DNA of 7,707 nucleotides, from NCBI GenBank assembly GCA_039809405.1, contig JBDHUX010000047.1, positions 1-7,707 on the forward strand, written 5' to 3'. Below, piece by piece: positions 1 through 7,446 of the stretch. Within the stretch, counting starts at the first letter, position 1, and each line of letters begins with the position of its first letter. Source of the DNA: JBDHUX01 sp039809405. GTDB taxonomy: Bacteria; Patescibacteriota; Gracilibacteria; Absconditabacterales; Absconditicoccaceae. The notes beneath the pieces are model-generated. The model searched no databases, was not told the origin of the DNA, and saw nothing but the letters and a program-made list of their open reading frames with translations. A program made the position numbers and the translations under genes.

Positions 1-1
1 T

Positions 2-295
2 GTTGTGAGCTCTGATGGTAATATCCTAACTGAAAATATAAATCGAAACTATGAATGAGGTTGATTTTCTCCTTATAGTCTAAAACTTCCATCTGGAAAA
101 AAATATATCATCAATGTGATACCAAAAAATGATGGATTATGATGTAGGTACTCAGTTATATTACCTGGCAAGTGAGAACATTATATAAAAAAAGATCAAC
201 CATTTAGTTTTGAGATAGATGGCTCTAAGCCAAAAACCATCAAACTAGTTTGTTGATCTATGTGAATGTGACAGTGAGAGATAGTTATAAATTAA
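2..295 (+). CDS. Cupredoxin-domain protein, C-terminal part (5' end outside window)
   Basis: Open from the window edge to TAA at 293-295, giving 97 residues with eight in-frame TGA codons read as Gly. The pattern is that of the small cupredoxin-like domain (Cupredoxin_1 type) often found at the end of TauE/SafE-like or other copper-handling membrane proteins. It has a G-F-S-P-Y start (residues 21-25), a 'PSGKKYII' beta strand (30-37), Cys48 in a 'GCRYSVILPG' stretch, and a final 'C-G-S-MGM-G-Q-G-E-I-V-I' strand (84-96). Cys48, Cys84 and Met87/Met89 are the likely copper ligands; in most relatives I recall, a single residue separates the Cys from MGM, whereas here there are two. The domain would act outside the membrane or in the envelope as a Cu receiver or donor. 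Only 48 bases separate it from the copper ATPase gene on the same strand, which suggests one transcript. What precedes the domain cannot be seen. Confidence 0.72.
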
Positions 296-343
296 TTATC
301 TTCTATTTCTGATTATTTATATATTTATCTTATTGAATAAACC

Positions 344-2593
344 ATGATAGAAAAAACTTATATAGTAGATGGTATGCATTGTGCAAGTTGTGCACAAATT
401 ATTGGCAAGCAGATAAAAAAGATAGACTGAATAAAATTTTGCGATGTAAATTTTGCTACTAGACAAGCTGTAATATGATTTGATAGTGCTCCAGTTGATT
501 TGCAGATACTAAACAAACACATCAACCAACTTGACTATCATATACAACCATTAGATGCGATAAATAAGCCTACTGGTGAAGATCACATGACTGATCATAC
601 TCATGATGATAAACCAGAGATATCAAAGATCCAACTAATGATAATATTTGGCATGGTAATCATTGTATTTCTCATGATGCTATGGGAGGTGGGTATTAGA
701 TATAGTCGATGGTCTGACAATGAAACCATTAAAACATTTCTACATCACCTTATGCCTATATTTGCTACTTACGTATTTTTTGGTATTACGCCAAGATTTC
801 TTAAAGCGACATGGAACTATATCAGGTATGGACTTTGAAATATGGATAGTCTTATAGGTATAGGTAGTAGTATATGATTTTTATATAGCTTTGCTGTAAC
901 TGCATTTGAAAATGTACTATCCAATTATATGGATGTAAGTTGGAATTTTTATGAATCTGTGATAGTAGTGATATGACTGTCACTCATCTGAAGATATATA
1001 GAACATAGACAACTAAGTAAAAATTCTGATGCGATAAGATCACTCATGAAGATTCAAGCCAAAGAAGCTACTGTGATAGGCGATGATTGAGAAGAACTAA
1101 AAGTACCACTTGATTATGTAAAGATAGGAGATAGTGTAGTCGTAAAGCCTGGTGAAACTATCCCTGTAGATGGTATAGTGCAGAAATGAATTAGCGAAAT
1201 AGATGAGAGTATGATTACTTGAGAGCCATTGCCAGTAACAAAACAGACTTGAGATGATGTTATATGATGAACTATAAATGTAAATGGTATATTGATTATA
1301 AAGACTACTAAGTTGTGATCAGATAGTGTCCTGTCCAATATCATCACTATGGTCACCAACGCGCAGAATTTGAAACCCAAGATTCAGAAATTTGCAGATA
1401 CTATAGCAGCGTATTTTGTACCTATCGTAATTGCATTAGCAACATTAACAGTAATAGGGTGGCTTGTATTTGGTAAGAGTTTAGTTTCTGATTATTGGAT
1501 AAGAGGTATTGTGGCTTTTGTTGCTATCATGAGTATTGCATGTCCATGTGCGCTATGATTGGCAACGCCTCTCGGTGTGATCAATGGCATCACCCGTGCT
1601 ACCAAAAATGGCATATTAGTTAAAAATACTGACTGACTATTGTGACTTAAAGATATAGATATCGTAGTATTTGATAAGACAGGTACTATTACTACTGGTA
1701 AGCCCAGTTTGATTATAAATGACCATCTTGATAAAAAAGACCTAGATCATCTTACATTACTTTACACACTGGAAAAATGATCTACTCATCCCATAGCTCA
1801 TGCTATCACCACCAAATCGCAGTCATTGTGATTATCTCCAATGGAGTTGGATAATTATCTAGTGACACCTTGACTTGGTATAAAATGAGATATAAATGGC
1901 GACACTTATTATGCAGGTAATGCAGTCTACGCTAGACAAATTCTTTGATCAACATTTGATGAGAGTATTGTAGATAATATAATTGAAGATAATCAGACAC
2001 CGGTTATATTATTTGACGATAAAGAAGTAAAGTACATATATCGCATAATGGACACGATAAAAGATAATATAAAAGATGTTATATCAGAATTACATTCTAT
2101 AGGTATACAAACTGCAATGTGTACTGGTGATCGTCTCAGTGCCGCACAATGAGTTGCTGATACACTATGAATTGATTATGTAGTAGCCCAAGCTACACCA
2201 AATGATAAATCTGATTATATAAAATCTCTTAGAGATAGTTGAAAAAAAGTTGCAATGGTAGGAGATGGTATCAATGATAGTGTAGCTCTATCACTTGCAG
2301 ATGTGAGTGTAAGTATGTCAAATGGTAGCGATATAAGTATCCAATCATCAGATCTTGTATTGCTAAAATGAGATCTACAGAAACTACTTGATGCTATATA
2401 TATTAGCAGATGAACAAATAAACTCATATATCAGAACCTCTTCTGGGCATTCAGCTATAATATAATTGGTATACCACTTGCATGATGATGGTTGTTCCCA
2501 ATATTATGATGGCAATTAAATCCTGTATTTTCAGGTATATTTATGGCAACTAGTAGTTTGATAGTGGTATTAAATAGTCTGAGAAATAGATAG
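344..2593 (+). CDS. copA: Copper-exporting P1B-type ATPase (CopA-like)
   Basis: ATP-driven Cu(+) efflux pump of the cytoplasmic membrane, 749 residues, normal for CopA with one metal-binding domain. It is continuous only with about 29 TGA codons read as Gly. Order: HMA domain with GMHCASC (residues 10-16); a His/Asp-rich linker (H81, H85, H87); four membrane segments (about 96-215); actuator loop TGEP (292-295, G from TGA); a membrane pair with the CPC metal site (400-402); phosphorylation motif DKTGT (D444); nucleotide domain with the HP motif (H482-P483) and GxGxxG (510-515); hinge GDGIND (640-645); two last membrane segments carrying Y705-N706...P711 and M734...S737-S738. CPC with YN and MxxSS is the Cu(+)/Ag(+) signature of the family, not the Zn/Cd one. 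The ATG at 344 is the first Met before the HMA domain; no Shine-Dalgarno is visible. It follows a cupredoxin gene, which supports a copper role. Confidence 0.95.
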
Positions 2594-2618
2594 TATATCT
2601 ATATTATATAATTATAGG

Positions 2619-2636
2619 ATCTTTGGCTCTAAAGAT
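2619..2636 (+). terminator. Hairpin 26 bases after the copA stop
   Basis: ATCTTT-GGCTCT-AAAGAT forms a perfect 6-bp stem with a 6-base loop. No T-run follows on either strand, so if it ends copA transcription it is not a classic intrinsic terminator. It could instead protect the 3' end of the message. Confidence 0.3.
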
Positions 2637-2655
2637 AGACAATAAGACTACTAAT

Positions 2656-2737
2656 TTGCAATCCGCTGCAGTATACGGTGAGCTGTTCTAACTGATTGAA
2701 CTATGTTAAGTTTACTATATAAAAAACCGGATTACAA
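2656..2737 (-). ncRNA. Possible small structured RNA (unidentified)
   Basis: On the minus strand TTGTAATCCG (2737-2728) can pair with CGGATTGCAA (2665-2656) over 10 bp with one G-U pair. The plus strand would instead have a C-A mismatch, so the fold favours minus-strand RNA. The enclosed 62 bases contain two smaller hairpins: GTTT/AAAC near 2727-2709, and GTTC/GAAC near 2701-2685 with a 9-base loop that resembles a tRNA D-arm. No anticodon arm, T-arm or matching acceptor stem could be built, so it is not an ordinary tRNA. It may be a degraded tRNA, a small RNA, or chance pairing in AT-rich sequence. Confidence 0.25.
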
Positions 2738-2834
2738 TATTTATTATCAAATATAATCAGATTGTTGATTTTACATTTATCCAAGAAGGATGAGATATAG
2801 TGAATTTTTGAACAGAAACTACAATTTTCAAAAT

Positions 2835-2848
2835 GATATAGTCATATC
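2835..2848 (-). terminator. Weak hairpin downstream of the kinase-like gene
   Basis: GATAT-AGTC-ATATC, a 5-bp stem about 45 bases beyond the kinase-gene stop. In the minus direction it is followed by ATTTTG, a poor T-run. It is a candidate transcription end only because nothing better lies between the two convergent genes. Confidence 0.2.
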
Positions 2849-2892
2849 TGTTTAGATATTTTGCCTACGATACCCTTATATTTTAAATATTA

Positions 2893-3933
2893 TTATCATA
2901 GATGTCTATTCAACATTTTAGATGTGGCATCTGCATCATGCTGGTAGATAGTGATCTTGTCTTCATATTCTTCTCTAAATGGATCTTCTTCTCAACTTTT
3001 TCAAGTTGCCAATCCAAAATCTATAAGATAACATTTGTTATCAGATCATACAATTATATTTCTTGTATTTTCTCATAAATCTCTATGATAAAGTCAAGAA
3101 TCATTCATATATTTGATGCCTTGCGTTACATCGTCTATCCATTTTTTATCTTTATCTTCAAATAGTTTTATATTATCTTGGTCGAGTATGTAATTCATGA
3201 TGGTGAGGTGAGGTTTTTGTGATGACTTTCGTTGTTCTATATTATGATAGTGGGTGTGTATTCACTGTTTTTCTAAAATCTCGATAATTTCTATAATAGC
3301 AGAGCTGGCAAGAGCATCGTTACTAAAATCAAAAAACCTTCTATGAGCTATCTTATTGTTGTCATGAAAATCATTTTGATACCTTATTATGAAATTTTCT
3401 GGAAATAATTCTTTATATTTATTGTAATAATCTTCTACTAGTTGTTCTATGAGGCAGCAGTAGAGTGTTTTTCATGGTACATAATCCATATATAGATAAG
3501 ACTCCGTATAGGAGTGATTATTTTCATTTAATTTAACATAAGACTTCGACCCATAAAGCTTAGGGACTCAGATAGTATCATGATCTTTGAAGATATTCAT
3601 GGCTTTTATTTGCTGTTCTTGTTCATTGACATAGCTGTTTCAAGTTTGTTTTTTTATAATCAGTATTTTCCTATCTCATTCTGGAAGTGGAATTGTTTGT
3701 ATATAAATATCTCATTGTAATCAGCTTGTGAGATATCTTCCCAGTTTCCCACGATCAAGTAAATATTCTACTCACTTAGTAATGATCGTATTTGTATCTT
3801 GATCCTTTACTTCATTATCACTAATGATAGAAGCAATACCTTCCTCAAAAAGGCCAATCAACGATCTGATTGACTTCTTATTGTATCATAAGTTGTATAG
3901 CTCTTTGATGGTAGATATGTCTTTTGATTTCAT
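2893..3933 (-). CDS. Atypical protein-kinase-like protein
   Basis: 346 residues, seen only with UGA=Gly (15 in-frame TGA, including the last sense codon before TAA). Kinase-fold features in order: a glycine-loop-like S-G-L-Q-G-D (70-75); a beta-3 strand ending I-I-K-K (K94 or K95 as ATP-binding Lys); a helix with E-Q-E-Q-Q (about 103-107) as alpha-C; a hinge-like 'YLYMDYVPG'; a catalytic loop with H283-R284-D285-L; and I-D305-F-G307 as the metal-binding DFG. The family is thus a Ser/Thr or small-molecule kinase; the substrate cannot be told. Two oddities: the catalytic loop reads HRDL-GENTR-N-IIV, placing the usual Asn two residues later than in HRDLxxxN, and only about 40 residues follow DFG, so no APE motif or full C-lobe is present, as in Bud32/RIO-like kinases. 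About 130 residues separate hinge and catalytic loop, more than usual. No signal peptide or membrane segment is seen. The ATG at 3933 is the first start codon before the conserved part. Confidence 0.75.
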
Positions 3934-3991
3934 TTTAATCCAATTAATATACAATATAGCCTTATCATAACTAGATATTATGACTGTTTCT

Positions 3992-4019
3992 ATTATAAAT
4001 GAATTAAAAAAAAATGCAA
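3992..4019 (-). promoter_or_regulatory. Sigma70-like promoter for the kinase-like gene
   Basis: Minus strand: TTGCAT (4019-4014), a 16-base T-rich spacer, then a perfect TATAAT (3997-3992). Transcription would start near 3985, leaving a leader of about 50 bases before the ATG at 3933. It lies between this gene and the upstream tRNA, so the gene probably has its own transcript. Confidence 0.5.
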
Positions 4020-4100
4020 ATATAATGATCTGATTTATCTAACTTATAAAAATTACATTATCAAGATTATTATTTTGTTATTGTAATATTTCTGTAATAT

Positions 4101-4108
4101 AAAAAAAA
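4101..4108 (-). terminator. T-run directly after tRNA-Gly
   Basis: On the minus strand eight Ts follow the tRNA acceptor stem. The first of them is the discriminator base and the rest can serve as a transcription end, with the tRNA fold acting as the upstream hairpin. CCA is not encoded and must be added after transcription. Confidence 0.45.
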
Positions 4109-4181
4109 GCGGATGACGAGACTCGAACTCGCAACCTTCTCCATGGCAAGGAGACGCTCTAGCCAATTGAGCTACATCCGC
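4108..4181 (-). tRNA. tRNA-Gly, anticodon GCC
   Basis: The complete cloverleaf can be drawn. Acceptor GCGGATG/CATCCGC, D-stem GCTC/GAGC, anticodon stem TCTCC/GGAGA with loop TTGCCAT (anticodon GCC), 5-base variable loop, and T-stem GCGAG/CTCGT with loop TTCGAGT. The discriminator is U, as in bacterial tRNA-Gly. It reads GGC and GGU codons. It cannot read UGA, so the tRNA-Gly(UCA) that the recoding needs lies outside this window. CCA is not encoded. Confidence 0.97.
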
Positions 4182-4360
4182 ATTTAGCTTACATATTTTA
4201 CAAATATTAGTTGACTTGTCTGATAATCTATTGTATCCATTCCATTCCTACTATTCTCTCTAGTTTCAGCACTTCTTTCCTACTATCTTCATATCATCAT
4301 AGTGTATAAAAAATAGATACAATACAATTACCTCATACTATATCTATCTACTTCACATGA

Positions 4361-4588
4361 TTATGCATCTATGATCTTTTCTTTGGATTTAGATTTTATA
4401 GTAAGAAGTTGCTTACCATTGTAATATCCACAGTGACTACATATCCTATGGCTATAAACCAAACCTTTACAATTTTTACAATTTGAAAAGTTATAAGTCT
4501 TTAGCATTCTTTTTATGTTTATAGTTTGCCAGGTGCTATGTCTTCTATGTTTTCTAAATAGTGAGGTTTTTTTCTTTGGTGCTAACAT
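4361..4588 (-). CDS. rpmF: 50S ribosomal protein L32
   Basis: 75 residues, a little longer than the usual 55-65. The N-terminus has the L32 hallmark A-P-K-K-K-T-S (3-9) followed by an Arg/His-rich stretch. The middle is a zinc ribbon with C37-x2-C40 and C50-x2-C53, ending in the family motif CGYYNG (53-58). After it comes a Lys-rich tail of about 15 residues that most L32 proteins lack. It is a small structural protein of the large ribosomal subunit. No in-frame TGA is used. It lies downstream of rpmA on the same strand, 151 bases away, and upstream of tRNA-Gly. There is no DUF177 or plsX gene next to it, as would be common elsewhere. No Shine-Dalgarno precedes the ATG at 4588. Confidence 0.93.
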   Translation of the reverse strand: MLAPKKKTSLFRKHRRHSTWQTINIKRMLKTYNFSNCKNCKGLVYSHRICSHCGYYNGKQLLTIKSKSKEKIIDA

Positions 4589-4673
4589 TGATATTATGGA
4601 GGTACTAAATTAATTTATGTATCTATCTATATAATTTGATTTATTGAGATTTAACCTATAGTCTATATTGTAT

Positions 4674-4691
4674 TGTCAAACTAATTAGTTT
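4674..4691 (-). promoter_or_regulatory. TTGACA box overlapping a 14-bp palindrome upstream of rpmF
   Basis: Minus strand TTGACA (4679-4674) is a perfect -35 hexamer between rpmA and rpmF, but the best -10 I can find (TTAAAT, spacer 19) is weak. AAACTAATTAGTTT (4678-4691) is a perfect palindrome overlapping it by two bases, an arrangement that would fit a repressor site. It could also be chance in AT-rich DNA. No T-run follows, so it is a poor terminator for rpmA. Confidence 0.3.
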
Positions 4692-4739
4692 ACTGACCAA
4701 ATTCGTTGATTAATTCATTTTTGATTTTGTATATTGTTT

Positions 4740-5018
4740 TTAGTTTGTTTCTACATTTACAAATGTTTTTTGATATTTCCTACCATTGTATTTTACTACA
4801 TTTTTTTTTGTAAATACTACTGTACCATCTACATTTGCATGTATAGAAAAGTCTCTACTTATGTAAGTATTGGTTCCAGGTTCGTATTTAGATCACTTTT
4901 GTTTTAGGATGATGTTTCCAGATACTACTTTTTGTCATCAAAATTTTTTGACACCACGATATTTTGCTCTGGAGTCCCTGGTATTCTGGGTCGATCCTCA
5001 TGATTTGACGGTAGACAT
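4740..5018 (-). CDS. rpmA: 50S ribosomal protein L27
   Basis: 92 residues, normal for L27. Conserved blocks: G-G-S-T-x-N-x-R-D-S near the N-terminus (7-16), G-V-K-K-F-G-G-Q (21-28), G-N-I-I-L-K-Q-K-G-S (33-42), P-G-T-N (46-49) and V-D-G-T-V-V-F (62-68). Four glycines in these blocks are encoded by TGA: the first of GGS, both of FGG, and the one in QKGS. Under the standard code only fragments remain, which is why the gene is easy to miss. The N-terminal tail of L27 reaches toward the peptidyl transferase centre. The ATG at 5018 leaves six residues before GGS, as expected, and there is no cleavable N-terminal extension. The usual upstream partner rplU (L21) is absent; instead cysS is divergent. 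The next gene downstream is rpmF. Confidence 0.95.
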
Positions 5019-5131
5019 TTGTTCATTTATATATAAATATAATTTCACTAACACATATGAGAACTACATATACAAATTTTATATAAAAAATCAAGCCAAA
5101 CTTGATAAAATCACAATCCATTGATTATTTA

Positions 5132-5159
5132 TTGATATTTTTTGGATATTTTATATAAA
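5132..5159 (+). promoter_or_regulatory. Sigma70-like promoter for cysS
   Basis: TTGATA (5132-5137), a 16-base spacer, then TATAAA (5154-5159). Transcription would begin near 5167 and give a leader of about 67 bases before the ATG at 5234. The leader would contain the 14-bp palindrome at 5172-5185. Confidence 0.4.
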
Positions 5160-5171
5160 AAGATAATCTGG

Positions 5172-5185
5172 TTATATTAATATAA
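5172..5185. repeat. 14-bp AT palindrome in the rpmA/cysS divergent region
   Basis: TTATATTAATATAA reads the same on both strands. It lies between the divergent genes rpmA and cysS, just downstream of the proposed cysS promoter. It might be a protein-binding site, but such all-AT palindromes arise easily by chance here. Confidence 0.35.
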
Positions 5186-5233
5186 TCAACCATATTAAGA
5201 TATTAAATTAACATATTAAACTTAAGCAGTCTG

Positions 5234-6565
5234 ATGAAGCAATTTGGAATATACAATACACTTGGTCGTAAGTTGGAGATATTTGAACCAATTGATCCAA
5301 GATTAGTTACTATATATAGCTGTGGACCTACTGTTTATAGTGAGCCACACATAGGTAATATGAGATATTTTTACTTTTGTGGTACTTTAAGGAAGGTGCT
5401 TGAAGATATTGTTTGATATAAAGTAAAACATATAATGAATATAACAGATGTATGACATCTTGTATCTGATGAAGATGATGGAGAGGATAAGATGGAGAAA
5501 TGAGCTCGTCGTGAAGGCATCACTGCATGGGATATAGCAGAGAAGTACACTAATTCGTTTTTACACATACTGGAAGAGTTTGATATATCATTTAATCTAA
5601 ATCCTAAGGCAACTGACCATATTACTGAGCAGATAGATATGATCAAAATATTGGAATCAAAGTGATATACATATACTATCAAAAACGATGGTATATACTT
5701 TGATACAAGTAAGATGTGAGACTATGGCATATTGGTGTGAAAAAAACATATTGAAGGTCTGCTATCTTGAAGTAGAGTAGAAGATACTGGTAAAAAAAAT
5801 ATTACTGACTTTGCCTTATGGAAATTTAACACTACTTGAAAGAAAAGAGATATGGAATGGGAGAGTCCTTGGTGAGTGGGTTTTCCTTGATGGCATATAG
5901 AGTGTAGTGCTATGAGCATCAAATATTTATGAGTAGAGTTTGATATACATACTTGATGAATTGATCACATACCAGTACATCACACCAATGAAATTGCTCA
6001 GTCGGAGTGTTCTATAGCATATAAACCACGAGTACATTACTGGATGCATACTCAATTCCTAAATTCTGATTGAAAGAAGATATCCAAATCACTAGGTAAT
6101 GGTTATATCCTTGCTGATATATTTGATAAGTGATATTCTATATCTGATTTAAAATACTTCTTTTTTCAGGCACATTATAGATCTTTCCAAGACTTTACTT
6201 GGGATGGGCTGGAGGCGGCCAAAAAAGGCAGGAAATGATTAAAATTAGTTTCTGATGAGTGATATCCTTATGATGATGTAGTAGTTCCCTTATTAAAAGA
6301 TTTAAACACTCCAATATTTCTTGCTAACTTACATAGGTATGGCATATCTTATAGGTTAAATAATATATTTTGATTGATAAGGTGAGATGAGGATAGTCAG
6401 ACTATCATAAATATACCTGATAATATTAAAATCCTTGCACAAAAGAGACGAGAAGCCAAATTATCAAAAAATTGGAACTTGGCGGATAGTTTGAGGCTGA
6501 AGATAGAAAGGGCTTGATATAAGATGTTGGATGGCAAAGATGGATTTGAGATAGAGAAGATTTAA
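5234..6565 (+). CDS. cysS: Cysteinyl-tRNA synthetase
   Basis: Class I aminoacyl-tRNA synthetase that charges tRNA-Cys in the cytoplasm; 443 residues, slightly shorter than the typical 460 or so. Continuous only with about 20 TGA codons as Gly. Seen in order: S-C30-G-P-T-V-Y, the HIGH-equivalent H39-I-G-N, 'NITDVGH' (G from TGA), 'FPGWHIEC' with C224, 'GGIDHIPVHHTNE' with H249 and E253, and K282-I-S-K-S (the KMSKS loop, preceded by a D-G-K whose Gly is TGA). C30, C224, H249 and E253 match the four zinc ligands known for the enzyme family. The C-terminal helical part (about 350-443) ends in the usual basic stretch 'AKLSKNWNLADSLR', so the protein looks complete. Start: ATG at 5234, four residues before the family's usual 'YNTL'; no Shine-Dalgarno is visible. 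It is divergent from rpmA and convergent with the glycosyltransferase fragment, 29 bases between stops. Confidence 0.97.
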
Positions 6566-6594
6566 TTTTTTTGTACGATATCAGCTAATTACTT

Positions 6595-7224
6595 TTACTT
6601 TGGTCAGAAGTGTGGTAGTACTACTATCTTTTCTTGATCTAATTTCCATGACTCGATTAGTATATCTTTCATGAATGAAGATGGAACAAGATGTAGGTCC
6701 ATATTTTTTTTGAGTATGGTTGATAGTATCTTGATATGTATATACTTGAAACATACAAGTATTTTTTTGGCTACGTTATTTTTATTTGAAGGTGATAAGT
6801 TTGTATACATTTTTATAAAATTTGATAGTGACAGTGGTAGTATTTGTTCTTCATGAGTTACTTTACTTGGATATGGATGAAAGTAACCTAGGTCGTGATA
6901 CATTATTATCTTTTTTGACTTTGAGAAAGTACTCAACCACACAGGTAACCAACCTATATATCTAATTATACTATGATATCGTATGATATCTGGTTTGTAT
7001 TTTGATAACTTTATTTGTAGTTGGATTGATGAAATTATATTTGCTCATACAATGGGTAGCAGAAATGACTTATATTTTTTCATAAAATTATTCATTTTTA
7101 ATCAAAAATACTCTATATTATAATTTTGATCATCTTTCATTAGCAAATCACCGACATTTTTTATATATACTTCTATGCCACCTATATTGCCTATATAATC
7201 TGAAACTATGAGTATTTTTTTCAT
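6595..7224 (-). pseudogene. Glycosyltransferase family 4-like protein, N-terminal domain only
   Basis: 209 residues with three TGA read as Gly. The sequence matches the acceptor-side Rossmann domain of GT-B (GT4-like) glycosyltransferases: start 'MKKILIVSDY' followed by I-G-G-I-E-V-Y (14-20), then 'KYKPDIIRYHS', 'KIIMYHDLGYFHP', 'DLHLVPSSFMKDIL' and finally 'KIVVLPHF'. In full-length enzymes VLPHF is the linker into the C-terminal, sugar-nucleotide-binding domain of roughly 170-180 residues. Here the frame runs into TAA four codons later, and the 29 bases beyond are followed by the end of cysS on the other strand, so that domain is missing. Either the gene was cut by a deletion or it survives as a single-domain protein. 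An intact enzyme would add sugars to an envelope polymer or glycolipid, but without the donor domain activity is unlikely. The good promoter and the open frame argue against long-standing decay. Confidence 0.75.
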
Positions 7225-7271
7225 TTTATTTGATTGTTAAGATTTACCTTTTATTTTCTGATTTATCACTT

Positions 7272-7300
7272 ATTTTATCTGTATAATAATTATTTGTCAA
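7272..7300 (-). promoter_or_regulatory. Sigma70-like promoter for the glycosyltransferase fragment
   Basis: Minus strand: TTGACA (7300-7295), a 17-base spacer and TAAAAT (7277-7272). This is the best promoter match in the window. Transcription would start near 7265, about 41 bases before the ATG at 7224. Confidence 0.6.
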
Positions 7301-7446
7301 TTTATATCAATATATAAATAACTATTTCGAAACCTTAATTAAGTAGTGTTATAAGTGTATTTAGTATATTTGTATTGATTTTATGCTAAATTTATTGCAT
7401 AGACTTACTATAATATATATTTCGTTATTATTTACATTATTCATAT

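Larger units (their letters stand above)
2594..2892. other. Intergenic region between copA and the kinase-like gene
   Basis: About 300 bases without a convincing gene, lying between two convergent genes. It holds a 6-bp hairpin (2619-2636), an imperfect long stem pairing 2656-2665 with 2728-2737, and a weak hairpin (2835-2848). A 43-codon open stretch on the plus strand (2710-2841, two TGA codons) has no usable start. No tRNA could be completed here, although the minus strand at 2703-2684 looks like a tRNA D-arm. Confidence 0.6.

Noticed and set aside
500..838. Separate 112-residue membrane protein starting at 500
   Set aside because: It is the part of CopA between two TGA codons; with UGA=Gly it merges into the 749-residue ATPase.
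1114..1380. 88-codon frame on the minus strand inside copA
   Set aside because: Shadow of the ATPase actuator region; no independent motif.
2635..2710. Complete tRNA gene on the minus strand
   Set aside because: Only the D-arm fits. The acceptor halves do not pair, the putative anticodon stem has mismatches and the T-loop lacks TTCRA.
2710..2841. 43-codon open stretch on the plus strand between copA and the kinase gene, with two TGA as Gly
   Set aside because: It has no start codon before its last residues, and with only two stop codons in AT-rich DNA such stretches are expected by chance.
4225..4345. Open stretch of about 38 codons on the minus strand between rpmF and tRNA-Gly
   Set aside because: Flanked by TAG codons, no ATG near its beginning and no recognisable motif; chance is enough to explain it.
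4600..4636. GGAGG followed by a short ATG frame on the plus strand near the rpmF start
   Set aside because: The frame has only five sense codons before TAA, and the motif is antisense to the rpmF leader.
4870..5124. 84-codon ATG frame on the plus strand
   Set aside because: It lies antisense across rpmA, which has clear L27 motifs; this frame has none.
5371..5922. Two minus-strand ATG frames inside cysS
   Set aside because: They oppose a gene with complete CysRS signature motifs and carry no family features of their own.
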